NCBI GenBank assembly: GCA_016190245.1
Contig: JACPQY010000017.1
Coordinates: forward strand, 1-37,636
DNA length: 37,636 nt
Direction of reading: 5' to 3'
Source of the DNA: Nitrospirota bacterium
GTDB taxonomy: Bacteria > JACPQY01
In this document: positions 30,035 to 37,636 of the stretch, piece after piece
Layout: each line of letters opens with the position of its first letter
How positions within the stretch are numbered: the stretch's first letter is position 1
The notes under the pieces: model-generated
Databases searched by the model: none
What the model saw: the letters and a program-made list of their open reading frames with translations, nothing else
What the model was told of the DNA's origin: nothing
Position numbers and translations under genes: made by a program

Positions 30035-30076
30035 AAAAAAGGGGTGCTGGTTGTGCCAGGTTCAAACGCCGACTTC
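30035..30076. repeat. 42-bp repeat, copy 1
   Basis: It matches 31611-31652 at 40 of 42 positions. On the minus strand it starts GAAGTCGGCGTTTGAACC, continues with a TGGCACAACC core and ends in a run of six T. It follows the last coding bases of the methyltransferase gene. Confidence 0.85.
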
Positions 30077-31103
30077 ACGCGCCCCGGCGTGGGGGCCGGC
30101 CCGCCGTTCGGCGAGATCCCCTGCCGGCGCGGGGAGACCTCGGAGCCTGGCCGGGCGCGCCTTTCCGCACGACCCCGATGAGGGTGCGTACGTCCAGGGT
30201 CTTCTCGGGTGCGATGAGGCCCTGCGAGGTCTGGTAATGGAACTCCACCGGGCCGAGGATCGAGGTGAAGACGGACTCGTCCAGGTCGAATCTCTCGTGG
30301 AAGTGGTACGTACCGGGCGCTTCCTTGTACGGGACCGAGAACACGAACGCGCGGCGAGCGAGGGCCGCGAGGTGACGGGTGGCGGCTTCGAAGTCGGGCT
30401 GGTGCTCGAGTGTCTCGAAAGACACGACGCAATCGAAGGGGCGACGGAAGGATCGGAGATCCCGTCGCTCGAACTTGACCGACGGCCCCGAGAAGTACTG
30501 CCGGGCCGCCGCGAGCGCGACCGGATCGCGATCCGCCCCTGTGACCCGTGTTGCGCTGGTCGACAGAATTCGGCTGCCGTACCCGGTTCCACATCCGATA
30601 TCCAAGACTCGGCCTTCGACCCTCTCAGCGGCAAACGTGTACCTTAGCACGCTGGCGACAACCAGCGGGAGAATGAGGGACACCTCCGTCCGTCCGTCGC
30701 TTTCGGGGACATCGACACTCAACCCACCGGTCATTTCCTCCACCTTCATCAGGCTGAATGCCCGAACGTGGGGGGGGAGGTGACGCCGCAGGCCGGGGAG
30801 AACTTGCTGGGCCACGCTGGGGGCGGTGGTGACGACCGCCGCCTCGACGGCCGTCAATTCATGTTCTTCCGGATGGCGCACATCGAAGCCCATACGACGG
30901 ACCAGACTGCTTTCGGGAAAATTGTCCGACCAGAGGACCTTCCGGGTGCCCGGAAGGAGGGACAGTGCCGCGTGGGCGACGAGACCGGTCACTCCGCCGC
31001 CATGGAGGAGCCAAGTGGCGGCGTCGCGGCCTGCCTCCCCGCGCATCCGCCCAACGATCTCCATGAGGGTGTGAGCGACGAACTGAAGCTGATGATAGTC
31101 CAC
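30075..31103 (-). CDS. Two-domain SAM methyltransferase
   Basis: 342 aa from GTG at 31103. The N-terminal 120 residues look like a Rossmann-type nucleotide or sugar-binding half (WLLHGGGVTGLVAHAAL, VLWSDNFPESSLVRRMGF). The C-terminal half is a class I methyltransferase with VLDIGCGTGYGSRIL (166-180), ADRDPVALAAARQYF, FDCVVSFETLEH and FVFSVPYKE. The last 30 residues are Arg/Pro-rich and low in complexity. A strong promoter 8 nt before the GTG supports this start and a leaderless transcript. With the neighbouring glycosyltransferase it may modify a surface glycan. Confidence 0.8.
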   Translation of the reverse strand: MDYHQLQFVAHTLMEIVGRMRGEAGRDAATWLLHGGGVTGLVAHAALSLLPGTRKVLWSDNFPESSLVRRMGFDVRHPEEHELTAVEAAVVTTAPSVAQQVLPGLRRHLPPHVRAFSLMKVEEMTGGLSVDVPESDGRTEVSLILPLVVASVLRYTFAAERVEGRVLDIGCGTGYGSRILSTSATRVTGADRDPVALAAARQYFSGPSVKFERRDLRSFRRPFDCVVSFETLEHQPDFEAATRHLAALARRAFVFSVPYKEAPGTYHFHERFDLDESVFTSILGPVEFHYQTSQGLIAPEKTLDVRTLIGVVRKGAPGQAPRSPRAGRGSRRTAGRPPRRGA

Positions 31104-31111
31104 GGAGCCAC

Positions 31112-31139
31112 ATCCTAGGGTTCCTTGCTCCCTTGTCAA
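31112..31139 (-). promoter_or_regulatory. Promoter of the methyltransferase gene
   Basis: Minus-strand TTGACA (31139-31134), a 16-nt spacer, TAGGAT (31117-31112). It ends 8 nt before the GTG at 31103. Confidence 0.6.
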
Positions 31140-31185
31140 TCGTCCCAACGGAGATAGGACTGGATGCCAGGTGGTGGTGGGGGAC

Positions 31186-31211
31186 GGAGGTCCCGCTTTT
31201 GCGGGGCCTCC
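31186..31211 (-). terminator. Hairpin after the truncated kelch gene
   Basis: An 11-bp stem GGAGGTCCCGC/GCGGGGCCTCC (one G-T pair) with a TTTT loop. The flank GAGGAACGATTCAGG beyond it is identical to the flank of the hairpin at 28546. Confidence 0.6.
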
Positions 31212-31221
31212 GAGGAACGAT

Positions 31222-31640
31222 TCAGGGCGTGAGGGGCAGGAAGTCGATCCGGCAGGTGTCCCGGGCGACGACGGTCGCACCCGTGCCGAGGAGAGCGGCC
31301 CTCACCTTGACCAGAGTGGGGCACACGTTCGGGATCTGGTCCGAGGTCGTGTACTCGTGGACGATCTCGGTGGAGCCCGTCACCTGCTGGTTGAGGAGTT
31401 GGATGGGGCTCGGGATTCCGATGCCGGGCGCGATCACGACGCGCAGCGTGAGCGTCGTCTGCGCCGGGTTGGTGACAACAGCGCGGTATCCGAACGTGCC
31501 CATCGGGCAGGCCGAGATCCCGCCGCAGTCGAGTGAGAGCGTGATCGTGGGATCGCCGGTGTATTCCCAAGTGTCACCGAAATACCCCAATCCACCGGTC
31601 GTTCCACCAAAAAAAAGTGGTGCAGGTTGTGCCAGGTTCA
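31222..31640 (-). pseudogene. Truncated kelch gene: last repeat plus C-terminal domain
   Basis: The frame carries only the last kelch blade (LFFGGTTGGLGYFGDTWEY) and a C-terminal domain nearly identical to that of the gene at 28584 (TLSLDCGGISACPMGTFGYR through CRIDFLPLTP). The 5' end lies within the 42-bp repeat; there is no signal peptide, start or ribosome site. It is best read as a remnant of a duplicated kelch gene that lost its 5' 1 kb by deletion at the repeat. Confidence 0.85.
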
Positions 31641-31652
31641 AACGCCGACTTC
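31611..31652. repeat. 42-bp repeat, copy 2
   Basis: Partner of 30035-30076. On the minus strand it covers the last codons of the glycosyltransferase gene (EVGV and stop) and the junction with the truncated kelch gene. Confidence 0.85.
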
Positions 31653-33200
31653 GGACCCGCCCATCTGAACGCCCGCGTGGATCGGATTTGGGGGTGAAAA
31701 CTCGCGACCGATGGCCGGGTAGAAATAGGGGACGGGGACGCAGGTGAACGGTGGGGCCTGTGGGAAGAGTTCTGAGGCCGGTCGTGGGGAATCGCGGGGA
31801 ACGCGCTGGAAGACGATGAACAGCAGTTCCAGGAATCGGAGTTCATCGTCGATCAAGAAGGGCGATCGGGCGGTCGCCAAGCGGGCGCGACGCCAGTCGG
31901 CCATCGCCTCGGCTTGGGAGTGGTGACCGGCCCACCGGAGAAGAACTTCGAGGCCGGTCGCCGCGAGGGTACAATTCTGGGCCTGCCAGATCTCGGTCCA
32001 TCCGGCCGCCGCAGCCTGCGGACGTCCCTCGATCGCGTCAAACAGCGGGAGCATCGCGCGAGATCTCGGATCGGCCGCCTCCCGGGCCGATGCCGTCAGG
32101 CTTCGCCGGGCGATGGAGATTCGGTGCCGGTACAGGTGGGAGGCTGAGTCCGCCGTGGAGGGGTCGTGGAGCGCTTGGCGGAGCAGAGCGAGGCCGAGGA
32201 GGAACCTGCGCTCGTTCAAGGGGAGGCGGGCCCGACGGCCGCCGGCCACGATCTCGGCCAGGATTCCCGCGAGATGGCCCGCCCGAACGTCGTACGTGTG
32301 GGCGCGTTGGATCTCCAGCCAGCCCGCCCTCGCGACCGCCAGCCGCCGCGGCGGTTCGGACAGGTGTTTCTCGATCTGAGCGACCGCCCCATCTACGTCG
32401 AGATGTTCATAGGTGACGAAATGCTCGCCCTCGCGGAAGAGCCGATGAAGTTCCGGGGATGGAGAGTCGGTCAGGAGCATCGCGCCGAATCCCATCGCCT
32501 CGAACGTGCGCGGATTGATTCCGAGGTTGTGTGGCAGATGGCAGGCGGGCGACGGGAGATAGGCCCACGTCGGTCGCGTTGAGAAGTTGCATACGATCTT
32601 TGCGCGCGCGAAGACATCCTCCACCTGCCCGCGGCCGAAGAAGACGCGGAATCGTCCGGCCAACCTTCCCTCCAGCCTCCGGAAGAAATCGGCTCGCTGC
32701 GGTTTCGAGGCGGGATCGAGGTTGCCGACAAAGGCGACATCGTGCGGTCGCTCGGTTTCCGGTGGGAAGCGTCGGGCGTGGGCCGCGTCGCCCGGAAACG
32801 CGAGGGGGCAGTAGGCGAGAGGGCGCTCTCCGTTCGGATAGAATGAGCTCAGGTCGGTGAGTTCGACGATATTCGCATCGAATAAACGCGCCATGCTGGA
32901 CTGCCATGGAAAGCTGTACGCGATATCCTCCCAGAAGCACGCCTGCAGTCGGTCAACTTTTTCCCAGTCCGAGTAGTCATTCGCGAACGGACTCCAAAAC
33001 AGAATGAGGTCGGCTTCGAACCCGGACTTGGATAGGTCGGCGATGGACTGCCCCAGACCCGGAGAGGGGCGCCACCCTTCAGAGGCATCCGCCTGTGGGC
33101 AGGTGTTCAAGATTTTCCGCAACTCGACCACCTTATCGAGGAAAGGCGCGATGGCCTTCGGCGGGCCCACGGAGATGACTTTGAGCTTGGAGCCGGTCAT
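31638..33200 (-). CDS. CgeB-like glycosyltransferase
   Basis: 520 aa. The pattern of CgeB/YkvP-type GT-B glycosyltransferases: N-terminal half with ADLILFWSPFANDYSD and FWEDIAYSFPW, HDVAFVGNLDPASKPQRADFF, then the donor-side segment NLGINPRTFEAMGFGAMLLTD and HFVTYEHLDVDGAV. The C-terminal 170 residues are helical, of unknown role. It is probably cytoplasmic and modifies a surface glycan or protein. The stop lies inside the 42-bp repeat, so the last residues may have been replaced. No clear ribosome site before the ATG at 33200. Confidence 0.8.
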   Translation of the reverse strand: MTGSKLKVISVGPPKAIAPFLDKVVELRKILNTCPQADASEGWRPSPGLGQSIADLSKSGFEADLILFWSPFANDYSDWEKVDRLQACFWEDIAYSFPWQSSMARLFDANIVELTDLSSFYPNGERPLAYCPLAFPGDAAHARRFPPETERPHDVAFVGNLDPASKPQRADFFRRLEGRLAGRFRVFFGRGQVEDVFARAKIVCNFSTRPTWAYLPSPACHLPHNLGINPRTFEAMGFGAMLLTDSPSPELHRLFREGEHFVTYEHLDVDGAVAQIEKHLSEPPRRLAVARAGWLEIQRAHTYDVRAGHLAGILAEIVAGGRRARLPLNERRFLLGLALLRQALHDPSTADSASHLYRHRISIARRSLTASAREAADPRSRAMLPLFDAIEGRPQAAAAGWTEIWQAQNCTLAATGLEVLLRWAGHHSQAEAMADWRRARLATARSPFLIDDELRFLELLFIVFQRVPRDSPRPASELFPQAPPFTCVPVPYFYPAIGREFSPPNPIHAGVQMGGSEVGV

Positions 33201-33245
33201 GGGCGGGGGGACTCAGTGCAGATATTCGGCCATCAATCTCGCGTC

Positions 33246-33276
33246 TTGACACGCCGCTTGAGAGGCGTAGTATTAG
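33246..33276 (+). promoter_or_regulatory. MerR-type promoter with 19-bp spacer
   Basis: TTGACA (33246-33251), a 19-bp spacer and TATTAG (33271-33276). The dyad ACGCC-N8-GGCGT (33251-33268) lies between the boxes. MerR-family activators act on promoters with such long spacers and internal dyads. It lies directly upstream of the MerR gene, so autoregulation is likely. Confidence 0.65.
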
Positions 33277-33305
33277 AGCATCTGATCTAGGAAAGGTAGA
33301 TCGCG

Positions 33306-33767
33306 ATGATTAGCGAGACAGATCCAATACTTAGTATCGGTGTCGTGGCCAGAATGGCGGGTGTCAGCACCCACACGATTCGACTATACGAGCGAGAGGG
33401 ACTTCTTCGCCCCTCAAGAACAGAGACCGGCCGGAGGCTCTACGCTGGCGTTGATGCGGACCTTGTTCGAGCCACACGCCGACTGCTGGCCGAACGTCTC
33501 AATTTCTCCGGAATCCGCAGGCTTTTTGCCTCGATCCCATGCTGGTCCTTCAAGCCGTGCTGCATCCCCAGACTCGGGCGATGCACGATCCAGGACCGGC
33601 CGGAGTGGCCGTGTTGGAGTGTTGAGGATAGCTGGTGCCGTCGCACCGGACAGGTGTGTCAGACGTGTCGAGTTTACAAAATGGCGACAGAGATTGATAA
33701 TGTGCGCTCGAATTGGGATCAGACGCTGAGGGAGGGGCGTGGGGACTTGCTGCAGCGCGCGGCCTGA
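33306..33767 (+). CDS. MerR-family regulator with a Cys-rich (two-CW-like) C-terminus
   Basis: 153 aa. The MerR winged helix is LSIGVVARMAGVSTHTIRLYEREGLL with RRLYAGVDADLV. After a short helix, the C-terminal 75 residues hold about eight Cys in a CWSFKPCC, GRC, PCWSVEDSWC, VCQTCRVYK pattern. The repeated CW motif and the CxxCxVY ending are known from small Cys-rich proteins and could hold an iron-sulfur cluster or zinc. Inducers cannot be told; redox or nitrogen/sulfur oxide signals fit the siroheme reductase encoded next. AGGAAAGG (33290-33297) precedes the ATG. Confidence 0.85.
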   Translation: MISETDPILSIGVVARMAGVSTHTIRLYEREGLLRPSRTETGRRLYAGVDADLVRATRRLLAERLNFSGIRRLFASIPCWSFKPCCIPRLGRCTIQDRPEWPCWSVEDSWCRRTGQVCQTCRVYKMATEIDNVRSNWDQTLREGRGDLLQRAA

Positions 33768-33798
33768 TCGAGGCGACTGGAAAGGGAGTGAAGCGTAG

Positions 33799-35709
33799 AT
33801 GGCTGATTCGTTGGAGGAACTGAGAAGCCGCGAGGGCGTTTCGAGGCAGGGGCCTGTGCCCGCCGCCCAAGGTGGCGCAGGACGTGCCCCCGCCGGCGGC
33901 GGGGAGTGCGGTGCCCCCACCGGGCCCGCCGAGGAGATGAAACCCCTTTGGTCGCGCTACCGCACGCACGCTTGGGGAACGACGGGGAAGGATCGCGCGA
34001 CTGAGCAGCAGGAGGAGATATCGACGCTCGAGTACTACATCCACGAGTTTCTCAACGGCCGCCTTGACGAAGACAAGTTCAAGCCCATGCGCCTCTACAT
34101 GGGCATCTACGGCCAGCGTCAAGGCGGCACCAACCAGATGGTTCGGATCAAGATCCCCTTCGGCCGGCTCACCGCGGACACTCTCGATCGGATCGCGGGG
34201 TGCGCGGAGAGGTATACCCCCCGTCGGATGGCCCATGTGACCACGCGCCAGGACCTCCAACTGCATTTCGTAAAGCTCCAGGATGTGCCGGCGCTCCTTC
34301 GAGAGCTGGCCAGGGGCGGGGCGACAACGCGCGAGGCGTGCGGCAACACCGTGCGCAACGTGACCGGTTGCCACCGCCTGGGCGTGTGCCCGTCCGAGCC
34401 CTTCGATCTCACGCCCTACGCAGACGCCGTGTCCGCCTTTTTCCTGCGCAACCCCGATTGCCAAAACCTGCCCCGCAAGTTCAAGATCGCCTTTTCGGGC
34501 TGCCCGAACGACTGCGCGGCGGGTTCGATCCACGACATCGGCGTGTTCGCGCAGGTGAGGGAGGAGGGCGGCAGGACGACGTGCGGCTTCCGACTCCTCG
34601 TGGGAGGGGGATTGGGCGCCGCGCCCCGCTCCGCCCGCCTGTTCGCGGATTTCCTGCCCAAAGAGCTTCTCCTTCCCACGATGCGCGCCATCGTGAGGGT
34701 TTTCAACAGGACCGGGAACCGGAAGAACCGCTACCGGGCGCGAATGAAGTTCGTCCTTCAGACACTGGGGTGGGAGCGGTTCGTCCAGGAGGTGCAGAAG
34801 GAGCGTGAGGCGGTCTTGCGCGAGGCCCTGCCCGATCTGCCCGATCCCGTGCCGAATCCCTTGCACGGAAGTGAGGCGAAGGCGGAGAGCGTCACCCGCG
34901 GGCTTCCCGCAGGCGTGATGGATCGCGACTGGTTCGAGAACGCCTGCGAACCCCAGCAGCAGCCGGGGCGGTACCTGGTGAATCTCTTCCTCTACCGGGG
35001 CGATGTCACCACGGCCCAGATGCGGGGACTCGCCGCCTTGCTGCGCCGCCATTCCGAGATCGAACTGCGCCTGACGTTCCAGCAAAACATGGCGCTGCGC
35101 AACGTCAGCGAGGGGAAGTTGGCGGCCGTGCATGCCCATCTCGCGGCTCTCGGTCTCGCCTCCGCAGCGGCTGAGACGTCGGCCGACGTGACCGTCTGCC
35201 CCGGCGCGGACACCTGCAACCTCGCGAAGACCCACTCGATGGCGCTTGGCGCCTTCCTGGCCGATCGGATGAAATCCGGCGCGGCTGTCAACGGCTATCG
35301 GATCAAGATCAGTGGCTGCGAGAATTCCTGCGGGCAGCATCACATCGCGGACCTCGGTTTCTATGGTTGCATCCGCAAGGTGGGCGGTCGGATCGTGCCT
35401 CACTACGTGATCATGATCGGCGGCAGCGTCTCGCAGGATGGGGCGACGATCGGTCGCGAGGTCCTGAAGATTCCCTCCCGGAGAATCGGCGAGGCCGTGG
35501 AGAGACTGGCCGACCTCTACCTCAAGGAGAAGGCGGCCGGAGAGTCGTTCGGAGCCTACCTGCGGCGGGTGGATCGGGACCGCGTCCGCGCCGCCCTGAA
35601 GGACCTCGCTCAGTTGCCGCCCTACGAGGAGGCGCCCGATCTCTATCGCGACCTCGGCGAGGAGCAGGAGTACGAGTTCGTGGAACGGGCAGGGGAGTGC
35701 GCCGCGTGA
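33799..35709 (+). CDS. Siroheme nitrite/sulfite reductase
   Basis: 636 aa. Duplicated nitrite/sulfite reductase fold. The siroheme/[4Fe-4S] motif in the second half is VCPGADTC (C467, C473) with SGCENSC (C507, C511) and GQHHIADLG. The first half has NVTGCHRLGVC and SGCPNDCAAG. Substrate-side residues (VTTRQDLQLH) are typical of ferredoxin-type NirA/Sir enzymes. There is a 45-residue Gly/Pro-rich N-terminal extension. It reduces nitrite to ammonia or sulfite to sulfide in the cytoplasm. The transporter encoded next would supply an anion. Which substrate is used cannot be settled from sequence alone. AAAGGGAG lies upstream of the ATG. Confidence 0.88.
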   Translation: MADSLEELRSREGVSRQGPVPAAQGGAGRAPAGGGECGAPTGPAEEMKPLWSRYRTHAWGTTGKDRATEQQEEISTLEYYIHEFLNGRLDEDKFKPMRLYMGIYGQRQGGTNQMVRIKIPFGRLTADTLDRIAGCAERYTPRRMAHVTTRQDLQLHFVKLQDVPALLRELARGGATTREACGNTVRNVTGCHRLGVCPSEPFDLTPYADAVSAFFLRNPDCQNLPRKFKIAFSGCPNDCAAGSIHDIGVFAQVREEGGRTTCGFRLLVGGGLGAAPRSARLFADFLPKELLLPTMRAIVRVFNRTGNRKNRYRARMKFVLQTLGWERFVQEVQKEREAVLREALPDLPDPVPNPLHGSEAKAESVTRGLPAGVMDRDWFENACEPQQQPGRYLVNLFLYRGDVTTAQMRGLAALLRRHSEIELRLTFQQNMALRNVSEGKLAAVHAHLAALGLASAAAETSADVTVCPGADTCNLAKTHSMALGAFLADRMKSGAAVNGYRIKISGCENSCGQHHIADLGFYGCIRKVGGRIVPHYVIMIGGSVSQDGATIGREVLKIPSRRIGEAVERLADLYLKEKAAGESFGAYLRRVDRDRVRAALKDLAQLPPYEEAPDLYRDLGEEQEYEFVERAGECAA

Positions 35710-35761
35710 CCCGTAGTCGCGGCCTTCCCGCTTCGCCGCACGCCTGACCCGTACCATCCCC

Positions 35762-37387
35762 GTGACCGATCCGACTGACGAGGGGGGGCCCGCGCAGCCT
35801 GACGGCGCCAAGGGATTGGAAGAGAGCAAACCTTCGCGGGAGCCGCCGGGGGACGAGGAGTTCGTTCCCGTCCAGACCGTGATTGTGGGGACGGGCGGGA
35901 CGCCGCCTTCGGCCGTCGGCTATCGCCAGCGCCTTTCGCCCACCCAGGTACGGGCCAAACTCGCCCGGCGCCTGGGCGAGCAGGGCGCCGTTCGGACGAT
36001 TTCCTACATCGTCCGCAGGCTGCGCAAACCTCTCATCCTCGCGGCCGGAGCCCTGCTCTTCTACCTCCTCTCGACGGCGCCTTGGCTGGGGGCTCTCGAT
36101 CCCGTAGGGCGAAAGACCCTGGGGGTGTTCGGTGTGGCGGTCCTCCTGTGGATGACCGGGGCCTTGCCCATGATGGTCACGGGCCTCGCGGTTCTCCTCC
36201 TCATACCGCTTCTCGGTATCCTGACCCCGCGCGAGACCTTCTCCCTTGTCACCAACGACGCGGCCGTGTTCGTGCTCGGCGTGTTCATCCTGAGCGGAGC
36301 GCTGATCGAAACGGGCGTCACCAAGCGCATCGCACTCCTTCTCATGGAGAAGTTCGGCCACTCGCCCCAGGCGCTGCTGGTGACGGTCTTCCTGACCAAC
36401 GTCCTCCTCTCCTTTTTCATCTCCGAGCACGCCGTGGCCGCGATGATGTTTCCCATCCTGCTCGACTTGGCGCGGGCCATTCAACTCGTCTCTCGCTCCC
36501 AGACCTACGTCAAGGGGCTCATCCTCTGCGCCGCCTGGGGGACCACCGCCGGCGGGATCCTCACCCTCCTCGGAGGCGGCCGCGCGCCGCTGGCCGTCGG
36601 AATGATGAAGGAGGTCACGGGCGTAGGTTTCGGCTTCTTCGAGTGGATCAAGTTCTCCGCGCCGGTCACGCTCCCTATCATCGCCGGTGCGTACGTCGCC
36701 CTCAGGCTTTCCATGAAGGTGGATCTCGCAAGCATGGCGGGGGCCCGCCAGTACCTGCGGCAACAGATCAAGGACATTGGCCCGCCGCGCGTGCGCGAGG
36801 TCGTGTGCGTGGGCATCCTCGGGCTGTGCATTCTCCTGTGGGCGACCCTCGGGGAGCAGTACGGGATGGCCGTCATCGCGCTCCTTGGGGCGGTTCTCGT
36901 GTTCGTCTTCGGCATCGCTTCCTGGCGCGAGGTGGAGGCCAACGTAAACTGGGGGATCTATCTCATGTACGGAGGGGCGATCTGCCTGGCCCAGGCCCTC
37001 TCGCGCACGGGTGTGTCGAGCTGGGTCAGCGAGACGCTGATCACGAACCTGGTGGATTCGCCGGCCAAGGCGGTTTTCTTGGTCTCGGCCCTCGCCCTGA
37101 TTCTCACCGAGTTCATGAGCAACGCGGCGGTGGTGGCGGTGCTGTTGCCGGTGGCCCTCCCGCTCTCGCAACTGTACGGGATTGATCCGCGCGTCCTCGC
37201 CGTCGCCGTCGCCATACCGGCCGGGATTAATTTCATCTTCCCGATCGCCACCCCGGCAAACGCGATCGCCTTCTCGTCGGGGTTTCTGCGCATGCGGGAC
37301 GTCTTGCTGCCGGGCCTCATCCTCGACGCCTTCGCCTTGGTGGTCATCGCGGTGGTGGGCCTCCTGATCTGGCCTCAGCTCGTCTGA
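35762..37387 (+). CDS. DASS/SLC13-family anion transporter
   Basis: 541 aa. An 85-residue hydrophilic N-terminal extension precedes about 11-12 membrane helices. The family signatures are FISEHAVAAMMFPILLDLA in the first half and MSNAAVVAVLLPVALPLSQ with IATPANAIAFSSGFLRM in the second, like SNT motifs of SLC13 sodium/sulfate and dicarboxylate transporters. TTAGGILTLLGGG corresponds to the first-half anion site. Sulfate or another oxyanion is likely given the siroheme reductase 52 bp upstream. GTG start; no ribosome site seen, so translation may be coupled to the upstream gene. Confidence 0.85.
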   Translation: MTDPTDEGGPAQPDGAKGLEESKPSREPPGDEEFVPVQTVIVGTGGTPPSAVGYRQRLSPTQVRAKLARRLGEQGAVRTISYIVRRLRKPLILAAGALLFYLLSTAPWLGALDPVGRKTLGVFGVAVLLWMTGALPMMVTGLAVLLLIPLLGILTPRETFSLVTNDAAVFVLGVFILSGALIETGVTKRIALLLMEKFGHSPQALLVTVFLTNVLLSFFISEHAVAAMMFPILLDLARAIQLVSRSQTYVKGLILCAAWGTTAGGILTLLGGGRAPLAVGMMKEVTGVGFGFFEWIKFSAPVTLPIIAGAYVALRLSMKVDLASMAGARQYLRQQIKDIGPPRVREVVCVGILGLCILLWATLGEQYGMAVIALLGAVLVFVFGIASWREVEANVNWGIYLMYGGAICLAQALSRTGVSSWVSETLITNLVDSPAKAVFLVSALALILTEFMSNAAVVAVLLPVALPLSQLYGIDPRVLAVAVAIPAGINFIFPIATPANAIAFSSGFLRMRDVLLPGLILDAFALVVIAVVGLLIWPQLV

Positions 37388-37473
37388 CGCGCCCGCTCTG
37401 TCTTCTCACCACTTTCTCTGTAATGTTTCGGTGAACCCGTCTGATCTATGCGAGAGAGGTAGTGCCTGGTAGC

Positions 37474-37491
37474 CGCAGGCTTTAGCCTGCG
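37474..37491. repeat. Hairpin CGCAGGCT-TT-AGCCTGCG
   Basis: An 8-bp perfect stem with a two-base loop in the gap after the transporter gene. It may be a terminator without a T run or one of the dispersed hairpins. The rest of 37388-37520 shows nothing recognisable. Confidence 0.6.
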
Positions 37492-37542
37492 CACGACGGG
37501 GTTCTGCGGCATAAAGTGTGGGAATTTGATGGGGAAAAGAGA

Positions 37543-37609
37543 GCGACGTAATCTCCAGATGTCGACAAAACATCTCCGCCTTTTGGCGGAAGAAAGGAGA
37601 CAACGTCGC
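37543..37609 (+). ncRNA. Candidate structured 5' leader (four stems, hides ribosome site)
   Basis: GCGACGT (37543-37549) pairs with ACGTCGC (37603-37609). Inside it TCTCC (37552-37556) pairs with GGAGA (37596-37600), the Shine-Dalgarno sequence. Inside that are two hairpins: AGATGT/ACATCT with a 7-nt loop (37557-37575) and CCGCC-TTTT-GGCGG (37576-37589). It directly precedes an ATG. It fits no riboswitch class I know. A competing reading is a promoter TTGATG-N17-TAATCT (37526-37554), which would start transcription inside the structure. Confidence 0.45.
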
Positions 37610-37610
37610 C

Positions 37611-37636
37611 ATGGTGAATATAACAGTGGACGTGAC
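37611..37636 (+). CDS. 5' end of a gene, cut by the window
   Basis: ATG at 37611 with AAAGGAGA (37594-37601) about 10 nt upstream opens MVNITVDV and continues past the end of the window. Too short to identify. Confidence 0.5.

Noticed and set aside
30046-30062. TGGCACAACC-GC in the 42-bp repeat as a sigma-54 (-24/-12) promoter
   Set aside because: The GG to GC distance is two bases shorter than sigma-54 requires, and the TTGC half is incomplete in both copies.
37406-37612. 68-codon minus-strand ORF at the right edge
   Set aside because: It has no ribosome site, no recognisable domain, and runs through the hairpin and the structured leader.

Overview
The window is GC-rich bacterial DNA carrying about 40 supportable genes. 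Exported proteins with lipoboxes and Sec-type signals, a beta-strand-rich secreted protein and a CgeB-like glycosyltransferase suggest a diderm. Homopolymer-associated frameshifts, dense hairpin repeats and many toxin-antitoxin pairs suggest an uncultured soil, sediment or groundwater lineage. There is no rRNA or other phylogenetic marker, so I do not assign a phylum. I saw no tRNA, rRNA, CRISPR array, transposase or integrase.

Region 1 (108-9892, all +) is the most unusual part. Three elements occur twice: a membrane-anchored, Met/His-rich YHS-domain protein (1806-2192 and 7015-7401, both 128 aa), an exported AttH/CrtC-type lipocalin enzyme (700-1719 and 7405-8466), and a small exported domain with a Cys-Tyr-Leu and HxxCxxxC signature (fused to a YHS domain at 108-668, free at 6426-6842). 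Between the copies lies a tightly coupled chain of an alpha/beta-hydrolase lipoprotein (frameshifted), an amidohydrolase, a YHS-like lipoprotein, a two-helix membrane protein and a secreted beta-rich protein. Two SAM methyltransferases end the cluster. The overall look is an envelope-located metal-handling and small-molecule or lipid-modifying system; no function is established.

Region 2 (9957-16553) is an accessory stretch. It has four type II toxin-antitoxin modules (two Phd/PIN, one RHH/RelE, one Phd/RelE), a merT-merP pair without merA, a 5'-truncated fibronectin-III gene, a broken tail-fibre-like gene with a G13 tract, two DUF1640-like coiled-coil membrane genes, and blocks of perfect hairpins that recur at 13341, 14307 and 16084 and at the left edge of the window.

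Region 3 (16714-27713) holds a multi-PAS membrane sensor with no output domain, a convergent radical-SAM gene, and the 2-oxoglutarate dehydrogenase operon sucA-sucB-lpdA, followed by a frameshifted lipoate-protein ligase and a Fur-family regulator. The ligase would lipoylate SucB.

Region 4 (27761-33200, all -) has an MNT/HEPN pair, a kelch-propeller secreted protein, a truncated copy of its C-terminus, a methyltransferase and a CgeB-like glycosyltransferase. A 42-bp repeat occurs just after the last two genes.

Region 5 (33306-37636, +) has a Cys-rich MerR regulator with its own 19-bp-spacer promoter, a siroheme nitrite/sulfite reductase and a DASS/SLC13 anion transporter. A compact leader with four nested stems precedes the start of a new gene at the right edge.

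Several genes (both Phd antitoxins, the HEPN gene, the methyltransferase at 31103, and nearly so both DUF1640 genes) have a -10 box only 6-10 nt before the start codon, which points to frequent leaderless transcripts.
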